From: a virus | DNA: 31,957 bases | Virus record (IMG/VR): IMGVR_UViG_3300025896_000115 | Coordinates: 1 to 31,957 of that record | Direction: 5' to 3' (one strand) | Shown here: positions 1-4,527 of the stretch, piece by piece | Numbering within the stretch: position 1 is the first letter of the stretch | Layout of the letters: the number at the start of each line of letters is the position of its first letter | Notes under the pieces: model-generated | What the model saw: the letters and a program-made list of their open reading frames with translations, nothing else | What the model was told of the DNA's origin: nothing | The model's database searches: none | Position numbers and translations under genes: made by a program

Positions 1-322
1 ATCCTGGATATGAAGATTGTCCTGATCCATACCATTTTAATGTTAAATTAAGAGGAGCTGATCCAATATACGTTATTTGACCTGTACCCCAAATTCCTGT
101 CATTCCAGATATTTTAGTCATTGCAAGACTGCTTAAACTGGGACTAAAAAGACCAGATACTGATGGATATATTCTATTATATCCATAAAATTCAGAAATT
201 GAATCTTTTATAACATATCCTGCAAATGAAGATATATCTCGCATTTTTACATTTAATAATGGTTTACATTGCTCGCGAGCAACCTGTCCCATTGATATTG
301 AACCACTATAAGGTATTGACAT
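1..322 (-). CDS. Structural (tail fibre or baseplate-like) protein, N-terminal part
   Basis: The reading frame starts at ATG 322 and stays open to the left edge, giving 107 residues, so the 3' end lies outside the window. It begins MSIPYSGSISMGQVAREQ. Short 'P-x-SGxIS(M/L)' openings of this kind are common in phage fibre and structural proteins that carry glycine- and serine-rich repeats. The rest is rich in S, G, Y and T, as in beta-rich virion proteins. I cannot name the protein. The start follows an A/T-rich leader without a Shine-Dalgarno sequence, like its neighbours. Confidence 0.6.
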   Translation of the reverse strand, partial: MSIPYSGSISMGQVAREQCKPLLNVKMRDISSFAGYVIKDSISEFYGYNRIYPSVSGLFSPSLSSLAMTKISGMTGIWGTGQITYIGSAPLNLTLKWYGSGQSSYPG

Positions 323-347
323 TTTAATATATTATTTAAAGTATATA

Positions 348-854
348 TTAAAATAAATAAGGTCTCCAATTATCTGGGATATATGATACTGATTTCATTA
401 ACATTAAATAATGAGGTCTTACAGGTACTGGAATTTCTTTACCAAACTCCTCTAATGTTAAATCTGCCTTTTCACCATTACATTTTCCACATGCAGTAAC
501 AAGATTATCCCATGCGTTAGGTCCACCCTTTGATTGTGGAATCACATGGTCAATTGTAAGTTTTCTGGCATTATTATTATAACCACAATATACACATGTA
601 TGATTATCTCTTTTAAAAATATTTTCTCTTGTTAATGGAACTTTATGAATGCGAGTATGCACGTACTTAGGTACTCTAATAACTGAAGGTTTATAAATTA
701 CAAGTTCTGGGTCCGCGACTTTAAACTGTACATCAAAGTTTTCAACGACACTTGCATTTCCTTTATAAATAATTGAGAAAGCTCGCAAACTACTAATAAT
801 GCTTCTTGGCATAAAACTCGAATCAAGCACGAGCGTCTTTGAATATTTGTCCAT
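348..854 (-). CDS. HNH endonuclease
   Basis: A 168-residue HNH nuclease. The zinc-binding pairs are C87-x2-C90 (CVYC) and C122-x2-C125 (CGKC), and the HNH core is DHVIPQSKGG from residue 102 with N126 following. The preceding segment HKVPLTRENIFKRDNHTC is typical of free-standing bacterial and phage HNH proteins (McrA/COG1403 group). The frame is open up to 926, but the extra 24 codons run through the tRNA-Gln gene, so the ATG at 854, just downstream of the tRNA, is the sensible start. Its position at the end of the tRNA array fits a homing-type or DNA-processing nuclease. The substrate is unknown. Confidence 0.88.
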   Translation of the reverse strand: MDKYSKTLVLDSSFMPRSIISSLRAFSIIYKGNASVVENFDVQFKVADPELVIYKPSVIRVPKYVHTRIHKVPLTRENIFKRDNHTCVYCGYNNNARKLTIDHVIPQSKGGPNAWDNLVTACGKCNGEKADLTLEEFGKEIPVPVRPHYLMLMKSVSYIPDNWRPYLF

Positions 855-869
855 TTTAATTATAATTTG

Positions 870-940
870 TTGGTCTATAGGGACTCGAACCCCAAACGAC
901 TGCACCAAAAACAGTTGTGTTACCATTACACCATAGACCA
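870..940 (-). tRNA. tRNA-Gln(TTG)
   Basis: Full cloverleaf: a perfect 7-bp acceptor (TGGTCTA/TAGACCA), D-loop with GG, anticodon loop TTTTGGT and canonical T-loop TTCGAAC. CCA is not encoded. It is the last tRNA of the array in the direction of transcription. Confidence 0.93.
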
Positions 941-974
941 GTTTAATTCTTATTTATATATTGGTAATAATTTG

Positions 975-1046
975 GGTGTTAGGACGGTACTGCCCCGTCT
1001 TCTCAAGATTCACAGTCTTGCACTTCACTAAAAAGCTTCAAACACC
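975..1046 (-). tRNA. tRNA-His(GTG), abnormal D- and T-loops
   Basis: Anticodon arm CAAGA-CTGTGAA-TCTTG gives GTG (His). An extra G at position -1 faces C73, as His tRNAs require. The acceptor pairs except for one T-T. The D-arm GCTT-TTTAGTG-AAGT lacks GG. The T-arm has a perfect 5-bp stem but its loop is GGCAGTA, so T54-T55 is absent while C56 is kept. Confidence 0.72.
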
Positions 1047-1052
1047 ATATTG

Positions 1053-1121
1053 TACCGACTACAAGTTACGCTCTTGTCTGAAAATACTTATGAGATATTT
1101 TCGATCCTAGATCAAATCGGT
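1053..1121 (-). tRNA. tRNA with CAT anticodon, reduced D-arm and abnormal T-loop
   Basis: Acceptor ACCGATT/AGTCGGT forms 7 pairs and is followed by A73. The anticodon arm AATAT-CTCATAA-GTATT gives CAT. The D-arm shrinks to GATC-TAG-GATC, with a three-base loop. The T-stem ACAAG/CTTGT is perfect but the loop is AGCGTAA instead of TTCRAAT. It could be Met or Ile2 (lysidine). Confidence 0.65.
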
Positions 1122-1127
1122 AATTGT

Positions 1128-1211
1128 GGAAAGCAGAGGTATCGATCCCCATGCGAATTAACGCACGATTCGCTTAGCAAGCGGTCCTGAATCCTATTCA
1201 GTTTACTTTCC
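1128..1211 (-). tRNA. tRNA-Ser(GCT)
   Basis: Class II tRNA of 84 nt with acceptor GGAAAGT/GCTTTCC, D-loop containing GG, anticodon loop TTGCTAA (GCT), a long variable arm and T-loop ATCGATA. It is a conventional serine tRNA apart from the A at position 54. Confidence 0.88.
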
Positions 1212-1217
1212 ATAATG

Positions 1218-1291
1218 TAGTCAATGTAAGACTCGAACTTACGACCCTCGCAGTATCAGTGCGATGCTCTAACCAACTGAGCTAATTGACT
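1218..1291 (-). tRNA. tRNA-Ile(GAT)
   Basis: Perfect acceptor AGTCAAT/ATTGACT with discriminator A, D-arm GCTC-AGTTGGTTA-GAGC, anticodon loop CTGATAC (GAT) and T-loop TTCGAGT. All stems pair. Confidence 0.95.
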
Positions 1292-1421
1292 ATTTAAGAG
1301 AGGCTTCGGGTATTTCAGGGTTTCTGGTTAAGTGCAATGAGTGACGTCTGTTTACTATAAACCCTTTTTCGACAATTAATACACTCTACTTCTCAACTAC
1401 AGCTTCACTACCTCTCCTTCG
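1292..1421 (-). other. Structured spacer, possible tRNA-like RNA
   Basis: No ORF or canonical tRNA is seen. On the minus strand a 7-bp pairing, GAGAGGT with GCCTCTC, spans about 120 nt. Inside it GGGTTT pairs with AAACCC around a loop that includes GTTTA-TAG-TAAAC. Length and end pairing suggest a structured RNA, but no T-arm or convincing anticodon arm can be drawn. Confidence 0.3.
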
Positions 1422-1497
1422 TACCTCCAGTGGGAGTTGAACCCACAAAATCTTCTGATCCTAAGTCAGACGGCTTTTCCAGTTTGCCCATGGAGGC
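1422..1497 (-). tRNA. tRNA-Leu(TAG)
   Basis: Acceptor GCCTCCA/TGGAGGT with A73, anticodon arm TCTGA-CTTAGGA-TCAGA (TAG), perfect T-stem GTGGG/CCCAC and T-loop TTCAACT. The variable region is only about 7 nt, short for a leucine tRNA. Confidence 0.88.
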
Positions 1498-1593
1498 ATA
1501 AAGCCAATCCCGTAGATTGGCAGCTCAACTTTAGGTATTGAGTTTGCAAGAATAAATCTCTGACCAGGTCATGCGTCCTTTGGGCGCCGACAG
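1498..1593 (-). other. Inter-tRNA spacer with strong hairpin
   Basis: At 1503-1521 a perfect 7-bp hairpin, GCCAATC-TACGG-GATTGGC, is followed on the minus strand by TTTAT. It sits directly before the tRNA-Leu gene and could be a weak terminator or processing signal. Upstream of it CTCAA/TTGAG and a GCG-CC/GG-CGC hairpin can be drawn. No tRNA or ORF is assigned. Confidence 0.35.
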
Positions 1594-1664
1594 TGCCTTG
1601 TAGTGGAATCGAACCACTGCCATTTCCATGTAAAAGAAATACGCTTCCATTACGCCAACGAGGC
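1594..1664 (-). tRNA. tRNA-Val(TAC)
   Basis: Acceptor GCCTCGT/ACAAGGC has one C-A mismatch at the fifth pair. The anticodon hairpin has loop TTTACAT (TAC), the D-loop contains GG, and the T-arm CAGTGG-TTCGATT-CCACTA is canonical. Confidence 0.86.
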
Positions 1665-1709
1665 CGGTCGACTCCGATTTTTACAGAACGTTGTCGAAGT
1701 AAACTGTTG

Positions 1710-1780
1710 TACCCCTTGTAGGTAATGCTCCTACTTCCCGATATTAAAAGTATCGTGCTTCACTTTAAAGCCTAAAGGGC
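1710..1780 (-). tRNA. tRNA-Lys(TTT), abnormal D- and T-loops
   Basis: Acceptor GCCCTTT/AAGGGGT (two wobbles) with A73. The anticodon arm CGATA-CTTTTAA-TATCG is perfect and gives TTT. The D-arm GCTT-TAAAGTG-AAGC is perfect but has no GG. The T-stem GTAGG/CCTAC is perfect but the loop is AGCATTA. The D-loop ends AGTG as in the His gene. Confidence 0.72.
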
Positions 1781-1977
1781 TTGCCTTTTAAGAGTTTTTA
1801 TAGAACTCAAGGACAGAACGCCCTATAAACTATTCACAGTGACTGTAAGGGGATTCGAACCTAAAATGAATACTAACTCGCGACACTTTCATCATTTCCT
1901 TAAATTAACCTAGCCGTATTAAAGGCACCCAGTTTACCGGTGGGCTGTGCTTCCCTGCACATGTACAATCATTTAGT
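1781..1977 (-). other. Spacer with orphan T-arm and long tRNA-like fold
   Basis: The block at 1844-1970 opens with GATTGTA, which pairs fully with TACAGTC about 110 nt later. Between them lie a GTGC-AGGGAA-GCAC hairpin, a CCCA/TGGG hairpin whose loop contains GGTAAA, a GCC/GGC hairpin like a variable arm, and a canonical T-loop TTCGAAT with a poor stem. It resembles a class II tRNA carrying about 40 extra bases before the T-arm. Confidence 0.35.
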
Positions 1978-2047
1978 AGCGGATTAAGGACTCGAACCTC
2001 GCCTCTGGGTTATGAGCCCAGAATGCTAACCATTTACACTAAACCGC
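1978..2047 (-). tRNA. tRNA with CAT anticodon (Met or Ile2)
   Basis: Acceptor GCGGTTT/AATCCGC has one T-T mismatch. The anticodon arm CTGGG-CTCATAA-CCCAG is perfect, the D-loop contains GG and the T-loop is TTCGAGT. Three or four CAT tRNAs occur in the array. Which is initiator, elongator or lysidine-modified Ile cannot be decided from sequence alone. Confidence 0.88.
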
Positions 2048-2058
2048 AGTATATCTTG

Positions 2059-2130
2059 TAGTCAATAAAGGATTCGAACCCTTATTTCCGGGTTCGAAGC
2101 CCGTTGTTCTATCCATTGAACTAATCGACT
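2059..2130 (-). tRNA. tRNA-Arg(TCG)
   Basis: Acceptor AGTCGAT/ATTGACT with A73, D-loop with GG, anticodon hairpin CGGG-CTTCGAA-CCCG (TCG) and T-loop TTCGAAT with a good stem. Confidence 0.92.
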
Positions 2131-2135
2131 AATGG

Positions 2136-2209
2136 TGGTCCATTCAGGATTCGAACCTGAGACCTTCTCGTTATGAGCGAGCTGCTCTAACCAACTGAGC
2201 TAAAAGACC
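2136..2209 (-). tRNA. tRNA with CAT anticodon (Met or Ile2)
   Basis: Acceptor GGTCTTT/ATGGACC (one T-T), D-arm GCTC-AGTTGGTTA-GAGC, anticodon loop CTCATAA on stem CTCG/CGAG and T-arm TCAGG-TTCGAAT-CCTGA. It is a conventional elongator-like tRNA. Confidence 0.92.
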
Positions 2210-2329
2210 AAATAAATAATAAGTCGTTCCAGACCGAACTATTAGGAACTATTAGAGCTTCTCGGACGAGGTGCACAACTCATAACGGCTATGATATATT
2301 ATCTGTTACTTGGCTCCACCACATAGGAA
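2210..2329 (-). other. Inter-tRNA spacer, no assignable gene
   Basis: No ORF or tRNA is seen. The plus strand carries the directly repeated octamer ACTATTAG (around 2239 and 2249) and a small CTCG/CGAG hairpin. A weak GGAGC/GCTCT end pairing can be drawn over about 65 nt. Density of structure suggests another degenerate RNA, but I cannot support one. Confidence 0.25.
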
Positions 2330-2397
2330 TTATTGAACAGGATTCGAACCTACCTAATTAATATATGCCTATATTAATGTTCACAGTATATCAACTT
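2330..2397 (-). tRNA. tRNA-like RNA without D-arm
   Basis: It has T-arm GTAGG-TTCGAAT-CCTGT with canonical loop and a partly paired acceptor (GTTGA/TCAAT). In place of the D-arm is the linker TATACTGTGAAC. The linker is followed by a perfect 9-bp hairpin with tetraloop GGCA. The linker resembles TATTCTGTGTA of the 59-nt RNA at 2540-2598. No readable anticodon loop. Confidence 0.45.
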
Positions 2398-2405
2398 ACT
2401 ATTTG

Positions 2406-2476
2406 CACGTATAGAGAGGTTCGAACTCCCATCAACAGTTTTGGAGACTGTCATGCTACCATTGCACCATATACGT
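2406..2476 (-). tRNA. tRNA-Trp(CCA)
   Basis: Perfect acceptor ACGTATA/TATACGT with discriminator G, as tryptophan tRNAs require. Anticodon arm ACAGT-CTCCAAA-ACTGT (CCA), D-loop with GG and T-loop TTCGAAC. Confidence 0.95.
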
Positions 2477-2539
2477 ATTATCAAAGTTTAATCCAGTTTT
2501 TAGATCGCTATTAATATCTTTGTTCCATACTCTTGGAAT

Positions 2540-2598
2540 CTGATGTGAAGGAATCTAACCTTCCTAGAACCGCCGTTCCATACACAGAATAACATCTA
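2540..2598 (-). tRNA. 59-nt compact tRNA-like RNA, no D-arm
   Basis: The layout is exact: acceptor TAGATGT/ACATCAG (one mismatch), an 11-nt linker TATTCTGTGTA, a 16-nt hairpin TGGAAC-GGCG-GTTCTA, one base, T-arm GAAGG-TTAGATT-CCTTC and the acceptor 3' strand. It shares this layout and length with the RNA at 3360-3418. The hairpin closes to a tetraloop, so no ordinary anticodon is displayed. Not a plain pseudogene, since all remaining stems are well paired. Confidence 0.6.
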
Positions 2599-2664
2599 TT
2601 TCCTACCATTTGGAGATAACTTTCGTCTGTCATCTTATTCAACCTTACATGATTAAACTTTTTG

Positions 2665-2745
2665 TGGGACACTATGGAATCGAACCATACCTTCTTACAG
2701 AACGATTTTACAGACCGCTTATCACACCAGTGACTGAAGCATCCC
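2665..2745 (-). tRNA. tRNA-Tyr(GTA)
   Basis: Acceptor GGGATGC/GTGTCCC with A73, anticodon arm GCGGT-CTGTAAA-ATCGT (GTA), a short class II variable arm (TTCT/AGAA) and T-arm TATGG-TTCGATT-CCATA. The 46 nt up to the next tRNA contain a separate ACACTT/AAGTGT hairpin. Confidence 0.87.
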
Positions 2746-2791
2746 AATTACACTTTCCATAGTTGGCTGTCTAAGTGTGAAACCCTGTTCG

Positions 2792-2863
2792 CTGGCCCGG
2801 CAGGAATCGAACCTGCATAAGATGATTAACAGTCATCCGTAATAACCCTTATACGACAGGCCA
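2792..2863 (-). tRNA. tRNA-Asn(GTT)
   Basis: Acceptor TGGCCTG/CGGGCCA with discriminator G, anticodon arm GATGA-CTGTTAA-TCATC (GTT), D-loop with GG and T-arm GCAGG-TTCGATT-CCTGC. Confidence 0.94.
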
Positions 2864-2867
2864 ATTT

Positions 2868-2955
2868 AAATCAATTTTCGGGAGCTTCACCCGCCTTCTA
2901 TATACTGGTACCTCTCAGTTAAGAGTCAGTACGAGCTTTTTACTTTAATTGATTT
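2868..2955 (-). other. 88-nt structured RNA closed by a 9-bp stem
   Basis: The perfect end pairing AAATCAATT/AATTGATTT looks like an acceptor stem. Inside are a CTCT-TAACTG-AGAG hairpin flanked by GTAC/GTAC, and a CGGG-TGAAGCT-CCCG hairpin in the position of a T-arm. The T-loop is not canonical and no anticodon can be read. Possible degenerate or rearranged tRNA. Confidence 0.35.
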
Positions 2956-3103
2956 TGCTGACTAATAAGGATTTGAACCTTAATCCCGTGTCCGCCCTCG
3001 GTCACTTCCGTACCTACTAACTTCTACTGTGCACCATACACCATAATCATTCCGATGGTTTCGAACCCATCCGTCTTAGGATTAATTACTTCTTAAGATT
3101 TGT
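2956..3103 (-). other. Spacer with two orphan T-arms
   Basis: Two canonical T-loops occur here: TAAGG-TTCAAAT-CCTTA at about 2967-2983, and GATGG/CCATC closing a GTTCGAAA loop at about 3053-3070. Neither has an acceptor 5' strand at tRNA distance upstream. Before the first lies a strong hairpin (GTG-A-CCG-AGGG-CGG-A-CAC). They could be tRNA 3' halves or remnants. Confidence 0.4.
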
Positions 3104-3180
3104 TGCGATTAGAGGATTTGAACCTCTGGAGGGTATATCTACCGATACGGCTCATGAGACCGTCTCTGACCAACATCGCA
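3104..3180 (-). tRNA. tRNA-like RNA with CAT hairpin and long variable region
   Basis: Acceptor TGCGATG/AATCGCA pairs at six positions and T-arm AGAGG-TTCAAAT-CCTCT is perfect. Only about 10 nt (TTGGTCAGAG) separate the acceptor from hairpin ACGGT-CTCATGA-GCCGT, so no D-arm fits. A 19-nt variable region holds GGTA-GATA-TACC. Read as a tRNA the anticodon is CAT, but CAT with a class II arm is odd, so the identity stays open. Confidence 0.55.
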
Positions 3181-3186
3181 TTTAGT

Positions 3187-3261
3187 GTCTTTGTATGGGA
3201 TTCGAACCCATTGTCTTCGGGCTGGTCGCCCGCGTTCTCCGCCAGATAAACTAAACAAAGC
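3187..3261 (-). tRNA. tRNA, identity uncertain (loop CGACCAG)
   Basis: T-arm ATGGG-TTCGAAT-CCCAT is perfect, the acceptor GCTTTGT/ACAAAGA lacks only the first pair, and the D-loop contains GG. The anticodon hairpin CGGG-CGACCAG-CCCG would present ACC (Gly) but has G instead of the near-invariant T33. Confidence 0.6.
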
Positions 3262-3359
3262 AATCAATTAAAATTACAGAAATTAGTGTCGACAAATTTC
3301 TTTAAGCTATATACAATCTTAATCGTTAGGAAGACATTGCTGATCAGGCATCTTCTTTG
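3262..3359 (-). other. Spacer with paired 61-nt element
   Basis: At 3265-3325, CGATTAA and TTAATTG pair over 7 bp at the ends of a 61-nt segment. It contains hairpin AGAAAT/ATTTCT, whose 12-nt loop includes TTGTCGA. No T-arm is present. Next to it lies a TGC-CTGATCA-GCA hairpin inside a GAAGA/TCTTC stem. No ORF. Confidence 0.3.
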
Positions 3360-3418
3360 TGGATAGAAAGGATTCGAACCTTTTGTTTGTACTGTACAAC
3401 TTTAACCAGACCTATCCA
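3360..3418 (-). tRNA. 59-nt compact tRNA-like RNA, no D-arm
   Basis: The acceptor TGGATAG/CTATCCA is perfect over 7 bp and the T-arm AAAGG-TTCGAAT-CCTTT is perfect with a fully canonical loop. Only an 11-nt linker (GTCTGGTTAAA), a 16-nt hairpin (TTGT-ACAGT-ACAA core) and one base lie between them. The segment lengths equal those of the RNA at 2540-2598. If it decodes, the central triplet would be CAG or ACA, neither with a standard loop. Confidence 0.68.
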
Positions 3419-3664
3419 GAGCTGCAGCTCTGTTATAACATCATACATCAACCTCCAAATGCTTTCCCTTTGACTATTACGGATGTGGATTTGAACCACA
3501 TTATTCAGTTACCTATGCCTTTACTTTAAGCTGCCTTATTGCTAAGGTTTCGAAGCTCATTTTTGATTAGGTAGCGAGCCCATCTCCAACGTCTTAAAGT
3601 ACTTGTGAAAATTAAGCTAAGACCATTGCAATCCTAGGGTTAAACCTGCCCTTGCTTGTTTTCG
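3419..3664 (-). other. Spacer with degenerate T-arms, no complete tRNA
   Basis: Contains a perfect T-arm TGTGG-TTCAAAT-CCACA (about 3484-3500) and a weaker one, TGAG-CTTCGAAAC-CTTA (about 3543-3559). A third candidate near 3632 has loop TTTAAC. I could find no acceptor 5' strand or anticodon arm for any of them. No ORF. Best read as tRNA 3' halves or decayed tRNAs. Confidence 0.35.
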
Positions 3665-3738
3665 ATATTATGGAAGGACTCGAACCTTCATCCATCTACC
3701 CAGAATTGGTAGTGCTATCACCTCTCAGCCACATAATA
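3665..3738 (-). tRNA. tRNA with unusual anticodon loop (AATTCTG)
   Basis: The acceptor TATTATG/CATAATA is perfect, D-arm GCTG-AGAGGTGA-TAGC contains GG, and T-arm GAAGG-TTCGAGT-CCTTC is canonical. The anticodon stem CTACC/GGTAG closes the loop AATTCTG, which has A at position 33. Standard numbering reads TTC (Glu), but a one-base shift gives TCT (Arg). A normal tRNA-Glu(TTC) lies at 3839-3908, so this may be something else. Confidence 0.75.
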
Positions 3739-3762
3739 AACTTAGTCTTTTCCTTACCTCTT

Positions 3763-3831
3763 AATAATTATAATTGCTAATCTGATGTTACTTTCAGATG
3801 CTTACCAAAATCATACTTTGGAATAATTATT
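3763..3831 (-). tRNA. 69-nt tRNA-like RNA with two hairpins
   Basis: A 9-bp end stem (AATAATTAT/ATAATTATT) encloses only two hairpins. They are CCAAA-GTATGAT-TTTGG, which would show ATG with a normal T33, and ATCTGA-AAGTAACA-TCAGAT in the T-arm position. One base separates the end stem from the first hairpin, so there is no D-arm. No canonical T-loop. It resembles the arm-deficient tRNAs of animal mitochondria in outline only. Confidence 0.42.
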
Positions 3832-3838
3832 AAATTGT

Positions 3839-3908
3839 ACTGCCATGGAGAATCGAACTCCAATTTTATGGATGAAAACCATAGGTCCTAACCGTTAGAC
3901 GATGGCAG
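3839..3908 (-). tRNA. tRNA-Glu(TTC)
   Basis: Acceptor CTGCCAT/ATGGCAG perfect, anticodon arm TATGG-TTTTCAT-CCATA (TTC), D-loop with GG and T-arm TGGAG-TTCGATT-CTCCA. It is the first tRNA downstream of the promoter module at 3957-4025. Confidence 0.94.
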
Positions 3909-3916
3909 CATTTAAA

Positions 3917-3947
3917 TTATTATCAATATGTCAAATAACGTTTGTTT
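3917..3947 (-). repeat. 31-bp direct repeat, copy 1
   Basis: Identical at 30 of 31 positions to 4496-4526. It lies in the leader between the host-type promoter module and tRNA-Glu. Confidence 0.95.
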
Positions 3948-3956
3948 TAATTTCTT

Positions 3957-4025
3957 ATACAAATATAACTATAATATTTGAACCATGAAAACTTTTTTGC
4001 ATTTATTTTCAAAAATTATTAACAA
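3957..4025 (-). promoter_or_regulatory. Host-type promoter module, copy A
   Basis: The minus strand contains TTATATTTGTA at 3957-3968, an exact match to the Bacteroidota -7 box TAnnTTTG. The upstream block holds CAAATATTATAG, AAAAAAGTTTT and TTTGAAAATAAATGC. The same arrangement occurs before the sigma gene (8925-9000) and in shorter form at 13361-13414. It probably drives the tRNA block from Glu onward. Confidence 0.65.
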
Positions 4026-4030
4026 TTTTG

Positions 4031-4102
4031 AGCGACTAGACAGAATCGAACTGTCATCTTCAGATTGGAAGTCTGAAGTAATAACCATTATACGATAGTC
4101 GC
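4031..4102 (-). tRNA. tRNA-Gly(TCC)
   Basis: Acceptor GCGACTA/TAGTCGC perfect, anticodon hairpin CTTCAGA-CTTCCAA-TCTGAAG (TCC) and T-arm GACAG-TTCGATT-CTGTC. Confidence 0.94.
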
Positions 4103-4112
4103 ATTACATGTG

Positions 4113-4186
4113 AGCCTCTTGTAAGATTCGAACTTACGACATGCACATTACAAATGTGCTGCTCTGGCCAACTGAGCTAAAGAGGC
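4113..4186 (-). tRNA. tRNA-Thr(TGT)
   Basis: Acceptor GCCTCTT/AAGAGGC perfect, D-arm GCTC-AGTTGGCCA-GAGC, anticodon arm GCACA-TTTGTAA-TGTGC (TGT) and T-arm GTAAG-TTCGAAT-CTTAC. Confidence 0.95.
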
Positions 4187-4189
4187 AAA

Positions 4190-4250
4190 ATCTAATTCTA
4201 TGCAGCCGTTTTTCCACAAACGACCCTATGTATTAGTAACAGTCTCCTAG
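4190..4250 (-). other. Extended hairpin RNA between tRNA-Thr and tRNA-Pro
   Basis: The 61-nt gap folds on the minus strand into one long helix. CTAAT/ATTAG is at the base and GGTCGTTT-GTGGAA-AAACGGCT at the tip, with internal loops between. No tRNA or ORF. It has the size of the compact RNAs elsewhere in the array but no T-arm. Confidence 0.3.
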
Positions 4251-4326
4251 TCGGGTAGGCAGGATTCGAACCTGCGTGCTCTAGCGTCCAAGGCCAGCGA
4301 GATAAACCTGACTCCTCTACTACCCG
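4251..4326 (-). tRNA. tRNA-Pro(TGG)
   Basis: Acceptor CGGGTAG/CTACCCG perfect with A73, anticodon arm CTGGC-CTTGGAC-GCTAG (TGG) and T-arm GCAGG-TTCGAAT-CCTGC. Confidence 0.93.
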
Positions 4327-4338
4327 AAATTTAATTTG

Positions 4339-4409
4339 TTGCCTATGGAAGTACTGACCTTCCTCCGATGCTGTCAAAGAGCATTGTACCACCTTTATAC
4401 GAATAGGCA
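4339..4409 (-). tRNA. tRNA-Gln(TTG), second copy, abnormal T-loop
   Basis: Acceptor TGCCTAT/ATAGGCA and anticodon arm ATGCT-CTTTGAC-AGCAT (TTG) are perfect. The D-loop has GG, yet the T-loop is GTCAGTA on a perfect 5-bp stem. The other Gln tRNA at 870-940 has the same anticodon and a normal T-loop. Confidence 0.8.
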
Positions 4410-4417
4410 AGATATTG

Positions 4418-4490
4418 TGGATCCTGTAGGAATCGAACCTACTCCTCTAGTTCTTCAGACTAGCGTACGCACCAGCTATACAAAAGATCC
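4418..4490 (-). tRNA. tRNA-Phe(GAA)
   Basis: Acceptor GGATCTT/AGGATCC with A73, anticodon arm CTAGT-CTGAAGA-ACTAG (GAA) and T-arm GTAGG-TTCGATT-CCTAC. Confidence 0.94.
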
Positions 4491-4495
4491 ATCTA

Positions 4496-4526
4496 TTATT
4501 ACCAATATGTCAAATAACGTTTGTTT
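4496..4526 (-). repeat. 31-bp direct repeat, copy 2
   Basis: Matches 3917-3947 at 30 of 31 positions. It fills the gap between tRNA-Cys and tRNA-Phe almost exactly. It may be a duplicated leader or a processing or promoter element. Confidence 0.95.
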
Positions 4527-4527
4527 G

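Noticed and set aside
855-926. Extension of the HNH frame upstream to 926
   Set aside because: These codons run through the tRNA-Gln gene; the ATG at 854 just after the tRNA is the better start.
1845-1970. tmRNA
   Set aside because: End pairing and a T-loop exist, but no alanine-type G-U acceptor, no tag-peptide frame and the length is far too short.
2511-2747. 78-codon open frame on the minus strand
   Set aside because: It lies across tRNA-Tyr and the 59-nt tRNA-like RNA; the protein has no sensible composition.
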